From Bifidobacteriaceae bacterium (GTDB lineage Bacteria > Actinomycetota > Actinomycetes > Actinomycetales > WQXJ01): a stretch of 9,024 nucleotides of DNA. The notes below the pieces were generated by a model that saw only the letters and a program-made list of their open reading frames with translations, did not search any database and was not told the DNA's origin. The translations under genes were made by a program, and so were the position numbers. The stretch covers positions 1 to 9,024 of the forward strand of contig JAIRNM010000229.1 of assembly GCA_031258055.1 (NCBI GenBank). The letters are read 5' to 3'. Shown piece by piece: positions 5,924-9,024 of the stretch; the first letter of the stretch is position 1; the number at the start of each line of letters is the position of its first letter.

Positions 5924-5951
5924 GAAGTCACCCACCTCCTTCGGTCTTACG

Positions 5952-5970
5952 GCCACGGTCCTTCCGTGAC
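5952..5970 (-). promoter_or_regulatory. rpsF: Hairpin in the rpsF leader, near the ribosome binding site
   Basis: On the minus strand GTCACGG-AAGGA-CCGTGGC forms a 7-bp stem with one G-U pair. It ends 12 bases before the rpsF Shine-Dalgarno and includes CCG triplets (CCGUGGCCG), the kind of bases S6:S18 recognises in known rpsF leaders. The link to that motif is inferred. Confidence 0.4.
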
Positions 5971-5990
5971 AGGAGGGTATATTCGCGTCC

Positions 5991-6028
5991 GCCTGAAGAC
6001 TCGGTCTTTTTGTCCGATGCCGTCAGGC
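5991..6028 (-). promoter_or_regulatory. rpsF: Second stem-loop in the rpsF leader
   Basis: Outer arms GCCTGA (5991-5996) and TCAGGC (6023-6028) are perfectly complementary and can enclose an inner hairpin AAGAC-CGA-GTCTT (minus strand, 5996-6008), sharing one base with the outer stem. If transcription starts near 6030, this would form the very 5' end of the rpsF transcript. Confidence 0.4.
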
Positions 6029-6037
6029 AGCCCTCGC

Positions 6038-6063
6038 ATTCTAACCTACGGCGGCCGCGTCAG
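6038..6063 (-). promoter_or_regulatory. rpsF: Weak candidate promoter for the rpsF operon
   Basis: The minus strand reads TAGAAT (6038-6043) as a -10 with five of six consensus bases. A CTGACG -35-like hexamer (6058-6063) is present but only 14 bp away, shorter than ideal. The position, downstream of the tRNA terminator and about 107 bases before rpsF, is plausible. Confidence 0.3.
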
Positions 6064-6106
6064 CCGCTTCCTGGATATGGCAGGACGTAACTGCTCGTCA
6101 TGATGA

Positions 6107-6138
6107 TGGGGCGGCTGACCTAGCCGGTCTACGCCCCA
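6107..6138 (-). terminator. Terminator-like hairpin after tRNA-Leu
   Basis: Arms TGGGGCG and CGCCCCA pair perfectly (7 bp) and enclose an inner GACC-TAGCC-GGTC stem across a small internal loop. On the minus strand it starts 16 bases after the tRNA 3' end and is followed by TCATCATCAT, a T-containing but not pure U-run. The best reading is the tRNA terminator, which also separates it from the rpsF operon. Confidence 0.55.
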
Positions 6139-6153
6139 ATGCCTTTGCCTGCG

Positions 6154-6237
6154 TGCGCGAGGGGGGAGTTGAACCCCCACGCCCTTGCGGGCACACGGAC
6201 CTGAACCGTGCGCGTCTGCCTATTCCGCCACTCGCGC
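6154..6237 (-). tRNA. tRNA-Leu, anticodon CAG
   Basis: Reads Leu CUG codons. On the minus strand: acceptor stem GCGCGAG/CTCGCGC with discriminator A (6154), D arm GCG/CGC with the loop GAATAGGCAGA, anticodon stem CACGG/CCGTG with loop TTCAGGT (anticodon CAG at 6201-6203), long class II variable arm GCCC-GCAA-GGGC, and T arm GGGGG-TTCAACT-CCCCC. The long variable arm and A discriminator fit tRNA-Leu. CCA is not encoded, as is usual in actinobacteria. It is transcribed divergently from fhaA. Confidence 0.98.
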
Positions 6238-6352
6238 GCAAGGGTTGAGGCTAGCATGAAATGAGTTTTGGGGGGAATCACAACTTAGGTGTATTGGTTA
6301 AGGCCCACACCAGCCGGGGAAGGAAGTCGTTACCATTGGGAAAGTTCTTGCA

Positions 6353-6360
6353 GGGAGGTG
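6353..6360 (+). promoter_or_regulatory. fhaA: Ribosome binding site of fhaA
   Basis: GGGAGGTG is a strong Shine-Dalgarno match 10 bases before the fhaA ATG at 6371. A nearer ATG at 6363 gives only Met-Ala-Lys-stop, whose TGA overlaps the real start (ATGA). The distance selects 6371 as the start. In the rest of the 133-bp gap from the tRNA (6238-6370) I see no strong promoter hexamers. Confidence 0.6.
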
Positions 6361-6370
6361 GGATGGCAAA

Positions 6371-7090
6371 ATGACCTTCCTGGACCGCTTTGAGAAGGGC
6401 GTGGAGCGTGCGGTTAATGGCGCTTTCGCCAAGGCATCACGTAGTGAGGTGAAACCAGTGGATCTGGCCTCAGCGCTCCGGCGCGAATTGGACGACAAGG
6501 CAGCAGTGCTCGCACGCGGCCGGGCGGTGGTGCCCAACGAGTTCGTGATCGAACTGGCGCCGCAGGACTTCGACCGCATCCTCGATTGGGGCGCGGAGGC
6601 AATGGGCGAGGAACTCCAGGAGGGAGTCGCACAACACGCCGCCTCGCAACGTTACGCCTTTGTTGGGCCTGTCTCGGTCACATTCGAGGAAAATCCGGAC
6701 TTGGAGGTCGGCGTTTTCCATGTGCGCTCAGAGACCGTGCGCGGAGCGGTCGCCCCGGCCGGTCCGGCGCCAGCCACATCACGGCACCCGATTATCGACA
6801 TCGACGGCCAACGGTACCTGTTGACTGGCCCAGTCACGGTGATCGGACGGGGTTCGGACGCGGACATCATTGTCGAAGACACGGGCGTCTCACGCCGCCA
6901 CGTCGAAATCCGAATGACGCCGGATGGTCCAGTGGCGACCGACCTGGGGTCAACCAACGGCACCTTTGTCGAAGGCCACCGCATCACCAACGCCTTATTG
7001 GTCGACGGCAACACCCTGACGGTGGGCCGGACCCGGGTCGTTTTCTGGACGGGCGAATCAACGGACCTTGGTTTTGACCCGTCGGCTTGA
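6371..7090 (+). CDS. fhaA: FhaA-like protein: DUF3662 domain plus FHA domain
   Basis: A 239-residue protein. Residues 1-120 match the N-terminal domain of mycobacterial FhaA (DUF3662), opening MTFLDRFEKGVERAVNGAFA. A short Ala/Pro linker (126-138) leads to a C-terminal FHA domain (about 140-230) with the key phosphothreonine-binding residues: GRGSDADI (159-166), S174 and H177 in SRRHVEI, and N196 in DLGSTNGTF. FHA domains bind phosphothreonine peptides, so this protein probably reads the marks made by PknA/PknB-type kinases; in mycobacteria FhaA takes part in control of cell-wall synthesis. The linker is shorter than in M. tuberculosis FhaA, which has a long disordered middle. No membrane segment is seen. 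It begins a + strand cluster with fhaB and pstP. Confidence 0.93.
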   Translation: MTFLDRFEKGVERAVNGAFAKASRSEVKPVDLASALRRELDDKAAVLARGRAVVPNEFVIELAPQDFDRILDWGAEAMGEELQEGVAQHAASQRYAFVGPVSVTFEENPDLEVGVFHVRSETVRGAVAPAGPAPATSRHPIIDIDGQRYLLTGPVTVIGRGSDADIIVEDTGVSRRHVEIRMTPDGPVATDLGSTNGTFVEGHRITNALLVDGNTLTVGRTRVVFWTGESTDLGFDPSA

Positions 7091-7187
7091 GCTCGGGCCC
7101 GCCTGCGGCCGCCGACTGCCCCGAAGCCCACTAGCAACGCCAGGACCGGCCAGTGCGAGGTCCGGGAACAGGCTCTAAGGTTGACCT

Positions 7188-7817
7188 ATGGGAGAGCTGT
7201 CGGTCTCGCTGCTCAGGCTTGGCTACTTGCTATTGCTTTGGCTGTTCGTCTTGGCCGCCCTGTTTACTTTGCGCCGCGACATCTACGGGACCACGATCCG
7301 CCGTCGTGACTCCACAGCGGCCGCGCGGGGCGGGCGGCGGCGCCCAAAGGGCCGGGCCGTGGTCGGCGTCCCCAGTGAGCTGGCTGGCGCCCCAGCGGCG
7401 GTTCCCCCGGCCGCTCCCCACTTCGGTTCGGCCGATGCCGTCAACCCGGCGGCCTACCCCAGTCCCGCACCCGTTCCCACACCGGGGTCGGTGCCAGCCC
7501 GCGTGCCGGTAACCCCCAAACAACATGCCCCCACCCGGCTGGTTGTGAAGTCGGGCCCGCTTCGCGGCACAACTCTGCCGCTGAGCCGCGCTCCGGTGGT
7601 GATAGGGCGGTCTTCGACCGCCAACCTGGTCTTAGACGACGAGTTCACGTCCGGGCGCCACGCCCAGTTGGTGCCTCGCAATGGCGGTTGGGTGCTGGAA
7701 GACTTGGGCTCGACCAACGGTACATTTCTGGGGCGTGAGAGAATTGCGGGCCCCGTCGAACTGACCGCGGGGCAATCGATTAGGATCGGCAACACAACGT
7801 TGGAGGTGCTCAAGTAG
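7188..7817 (+). CDS. fhaB: FhaB/FipA-like membrane-anchored FHA protein
   Basis: A 209-residue protein with one N-terminal membrane segment (about residues 7-28, LLRLGYLLLLWLFVLAALF), a basic stretch (RRDIYGTTIRRR and GRRRPKGR), a Pro/Ala-rich linker (63-112), and a C-terminal FHA domain (116-209). The FHA core is intact: GRSSTANL (140-147), S155 and H158 in TSGRHAQL, N177 in DLGSTNGTF. This is the layout of FhaB (FipA), a division-linked FHA protein at the membrane. The ATG at 7188 is chosen because the hydrophobic helix begins right after it; its ribosome binding site is weak (AAGG 7 bases upstream). It follows fhaA after 97 bp and leads to pstP with a 1-bp gap. Confidence 0.92.
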   Translation: MGELSVSLLRLGYLLLLWLFVLAALFTLRRDIYGTTIRRRDSTAAARGGRRRPKGRAVVGVPSELAGAPAAVPPAAPHFGSADAVNPAAYPSPAPVPTPGSVPARVPVTPKQHAPTRLVVKSGPLRGTTLPLSRAPVVIGRSSTANLVLDDEFTSGRHAQLVPRNGGWVLEDLGSTNGTFLGRERIAGPVELTAGQSIRIGNTTLEVLK

Positions 7818-7818
7818 C

Positions 7819-9024
7819 GTGACCATCGCTCTGCGCTACGCGGTGCGCTCCGACATCGGCTTGACCCGCGCCAATAATCAGGACTCGGCTTACGCCGGGC
7901 CTCATTTGTTGGTAGTCGCGGACGGCATGGGTGGTCACGCTGGCGGCGACATCGCCTCATCGGTGGCGATAGCCCATTTAGCGCCTCTTGATGAGGAAAC
8001 TCCACCCGCCGACCAAGGCGCTCAGGCCCTAGAGGACGCCGTCGAGGAAGCCCATCAAGAACTGCTGGAGCGGGTCGAAGAAGACCAGGATTTGGCAGGT
8101 TTGGGCACCACTATCACCACTTTGTTGCGGACCGGCGACCGGTTGATCTTGGGGCACATCGGCGATTCGCGCGCTTACCTTCTGCGCGACGGGGAACTGC
8201 GCCAAGTGACGACTGACCACACCTTTGTCCAGTACCTAGTCGACGCAGGGAAGTTGGCCCCGGAGCAAGCTGAACGCCACCCCCAGCGTTCGCTCCTGCT
8301 GCGCGTCTTGGGCGATGTCGAGCTTTCCGGTGGCTTGGACGTGTCCGTCCGCAAAGCTGAGCCAGGCGACCGCTGGCTGCTATGTTCGGACGGTCTGTCG
8401 GGCGTTGTTTCGAGCGCCACCATCGAGCGCGGCCTGATCGAGGAGGCCGATCCGAACCAGTGCGCCGACCTGCTGATCGACTTGGCGCTGCGGGCGGGCG
8501 GTCCGGACAACGTCACCTGTGTGATAGCCGACGTGCTAGACATAGACGATCTTCCCGCCAATGAGGTTCCCTCCACCGCGGCGCAGGTGGCTGGAGCGGC
8601 CGCCATCGACCGGAACCGCCCGACCCGCGGCGGGGGCGGCGCCGCCGCCAAAGCGGCCTCATTGACGCCCGCCGCGCCGGCGCCGGAAGAGCCAGAGTCA
8701 GCCGATTCGCGCCGCCGTTCACCCGTCGGCAAGCGCCTGATCTGGACCGGCGTCATTGTTGCGGTACTAGCGCTGGCCGCGGGCGGCCTTTACTTCACTT
8801 ATCGCTGGAGCCAGCAGCAGTATTACGTCGGCCAGTCCGGTGGCAATGTGGCCATCTATCAGGGCATTCCGCAGGAGGTTTTCGGTTTCGAGTTGTCCCA
8901 CGTCCACACCGCCACCACTTACCAACTCGAATCGGATCTCAGCGAGTTGTACCGCCAAGAAGTCGAACGCGCCGCCTACCGCAACGTCACTCTGGCCGAC
9001 GCGGAAGAGTGGGTGGCCGATGCC
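7819..9024 (+). CDS. pstP: PP2C-family Ser/Thr protein phosphatase PstP, 3' end missing
   Basis: The frame is open from GTG at 7819 to the window edge: 402 codons without a stop. PstP reverses the phosphorylation done by PknA/PknB-type kinases. PP2C motifs that hold the metal ions and phosphate appear in order: RSDIGLTRANNQDS (residues 10-23, D22), VADGMGGHAGGD (D35, G36), GLGTT (94-98), GDSRAYL (D116), SDGLSG (D191) and GGPDNVTC (D230, N231). After the catalytic domain (about 1-238) come an Ala/Pro/Gly-rich linker and a membrane helix (about 307-327), so the enzyme faces the cytosol; the outer domain begins at 330 and is cut by the window edge. GGAGGTG lies 10 bases before the GTG, within the end of fhaB. 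In relatives rodA, pbpA, pknA and pknB follow. Confidence 0.96.
   Translation, partial: MTIALRYAVRSDIGLTRANNQDSAYAGPHLLVVADGMGGHAGGDIASSVAIAHLAPLDEETPPADQGAQALEDAVEEAHQELLERVEEDQDLAGLGTTITTLLRTGDRLILGHIGDSRAYLLRDGELRQVTTDHTFVQYLVDAGKLAPEQAERHPQRSLLLRVLGDVELSGGLDVSVRKAEPGDRWLLCSDGLSGVVSSATIERGLIEEADPNQCADLLIDLALRAGGPDNVTCVIADVLDIDDLPANEVPSTAAQVAGAAAIDRNRPTRGGGGAAAKAASLTPAAPAPEEPESADSRRRSPVGKRLIWTGVIVAVLALAAGGLYFTYRWSQQQYYVGQSGGNVAIYQGIPQEVFGFELSHVHTATTYQLESDLSELYRQEVERAAYRNVTLADAEEWVADA

Noticed and set aside
5996..6011. Plus-strand terminator-like hairpin AAGAC-TCG-GTCTT followed by TTT
   Set aside because: No plus-strand gene ends here; the dyad is better explained as part of the rpsF leader on the other strand.
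7454..8005. 183-codon open frame on the minus strand across fhaB and pstP
   Set aside because: It is antisense to two genes with intact FHA and PP2C motifs, and its translation is low-complexity.
8175..8756. 193-codon open frame on the minus strand inside pstP
   Set aside because: It is a high-GC shadow of the PP2C phosphatase; it is Ser/Arg-rich and matches no family.

Overview
The window looks like chromosomal DNA of a high-GC Gram-positive bacterium (Actinobacteria/Actinomycetota). The evidence is the high-GC codon use with frequent GTG starts, the small PurS subunit next to PurQ, and the FhaA-FhaB-PstP signalling cluster, which in actinobacteria usually sits near the replication origin. 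The ribosomal protein S18 lacks the zinc-binding cysteines, which as I recall is common in Micrococcales, Actinomyces and Bifidobacterium relatives. I cannot name a species.

Layout. (1) Positions 1-389 hold the 3' end of purD on the + strand. (2) Positions 450-1117 hold a vapBC-type toxin-antitoxin pair on the - strand, with a perfect 16-bp palindrome just upstream of the antitoxin start. (3) Positions 1118-1935 hold no convincing gene but contain the most unusual structure here: two arrays of 31-bp tandem repeats in opposite orientation (about 1385-1525 and 1581-1714) around a core of about 55 bp. This resembles the multi-site ends of a transposable element without its transposase. (4) Positions 1936-4074 hold purC, purS and purQ on the - strand; a 211-bp gap between purC and purS is rich in nested inverted repeats. 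(5) Positions 4188-5923 hold rplI, rpsR, ssb and rpsF on the - strand, transcribed in the order rpsF-ssb-rpsR-rplI, preceded by a structured leader. (6) Positions 6154-6237 hold tRNA-Leu(CAG) on the - strand with a terminator-like hairpin after it. (7) From 6371 the + strand carries fhaA, fhaB and the 5' part of pstP, which runs off the right edge.

How the genes work together. PurD, PurS/PurQ and PurC catalyse steps 2, 4 (glutaminase and accessory subunits) and the SAICAR-forming step of de novo IMP synthesis; the large subunit PurL is not in the window. The rpsF operon supplies three ribosomal proteins and the single-strand DNA-binding protein. FhaA and FhaB are phosphothreonine-reading FHA proteins and PstP is the matching Ser/Thr phosphatase; in relatives this cluster continues with rodA, pbpA, pknA and pknB and controls cell-wall growth and division. 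The toxin-antitoxin pair and the repeat arrays lie between the convergent purD and purQ genes and look like accessory insertions into an otherwise housekeeping region.
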